From: Luteibacter aegosomaticola
GTDB taxonomy: Bacteria > Pseudomonadota > Gammaproteobacteria > Xanthomonadales > Rhodanobacteraceae
Direction of reading: 5' to 3'
NCBI RefSeq assembly: GCF_023078475.1
Contig: NZ_CP095741.1
Span: 1,364,001 to 1,428,000 of the forward strand
Length of the DNA: 64,000 bases
Part shown: positions 63,911 through 64,000 of the stretch, piece by piece
Layout: every line of letters starts with the position of its first letter
Numbering within the stretch: the stretch's first letter is position 1
The notes under the pieces: generated by a model
Database searches by the model: none
What the model was told of the DNA's origin: nothing
Seen by the model: the letters and a program-made list of their open reading frames with translations, nothing else
Made by a program: the position numbers and the translations under genes

Positions 63911-64000
63911 ATGAGCGGTTTCAGCCTTAGCAGCGAGCCCTTCACCCTGGAACGTGACTGCGCTGCGGTCATGGTCCCGCAGGGCGAGACGGTGACGCTC
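63911..64000 (+). CDS. sufT: Fe-S assembly protein SufT (5' end only)
   Basis: The first 30 codons are in the window, from the ATG at 63911 with CAGGA upstream. SLSSEPFTLERDCAAVMVPQ and GETVTL fit the SufT opening (acidic-Cys segment then the P-x-G-x-x-V-x-L loop). SufT proteins help Fe-S protein maturation. Only the N-terminus is visible, so the call is moderately sure. Confidence 0.65.
   Translation, partial: MSGFSLSSEPFTLERDCAAVMVPQGETVTL

Overview
The window looks like a chromosomal segment of a Gram-negative gammaproteobacterium of the Xanthomonadales (Rhodanobacteraceae type, such as Luteibacter, Dyella or Rhodanobacter). The reasons are the high GC content, the gene order leuS-lptE-holA-nadD-rsfS-rlmH-maf-rng-yhdP-tldD, the split pqiA genes, and many short REP-like palindromes between genes. 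This assignment is inference from content; no rRNA or tRNA gene is present to confirm it.

Region 1 (1-15.8 kb) is an accessory envelope cluster. It holds a MASE1-type sensor histidine kinase cut by the left edge, a NarL/LuxR-type response regulator, a patatin-BamA type Vd autotransporter, two MetA/SphA-like outer-membrane proteins, a lipoprotein, a DUF202 membrane protein, an Omp85-type barrel, a periplasmic HAD phosphatase, an arylsulfatase, a DUF3300-DUF2950 operon with two small unknown genes, and a porin O/P. Six transcription units carry the same 10-bp palindrome (GTAGWTYTRC) 84-88 bp before the start codon, on both strands, followed 22-23 bp later by a CGNTT element. This reads as one regulon, and the two-component pair encoded inside it is the obvious candidate regulator. 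I regard it as the strongest undescribed signal in the window.

Region 2 (15.8-37.3 kb) is mostly core: cnoX, the pqiA-pqiA-pqiB-pqiC lipid-transport operon, a 955-bp near-palindrome with a REP pair at its centre, then leuS, lptE, holA, nadD, rsfS, rlmH, maf, rng, yhdP and tldD. Between yhdP and tldD sit a HigBA toxin-antitoxin pair, with a clear AT-rich promoter, and a membrane fatty-acid hydroxylase (sterol desaturase family).

Region 3 (37.3-45 kb) is one 2362-residue secreted protein that joins a GH2-like glycosidase, several Ig-like domains, three F5/8-type C domains, a DUF1566 domain and a C-terminal GH64-like beta-1,3-glucanase. It is followed by a strong terminator, a 21-unit heptamer array and a REP pair. 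It separates tldD from darP and pmbA.

Region 4 (45-64 kb) has core genes (darP, DUF1653, pmbA, ispA, xseB, tilS, a NYN-domain protein, accA, dnaE, a Nudix hydrolase, a 5'-3' exonuclease, a nitroreductase, an ECF sigma/membrane protein/DUF3106 operon and the start of sufT). Between accA and dnaE lies a tandem array of five related secreted proteins of about 165-220 residues with a carbohydrate-binding-like pattern. The first is damaged by two compensating frameshifts. Two families of REP-like palindromes are scattered in the gaps from 20 kb onward.
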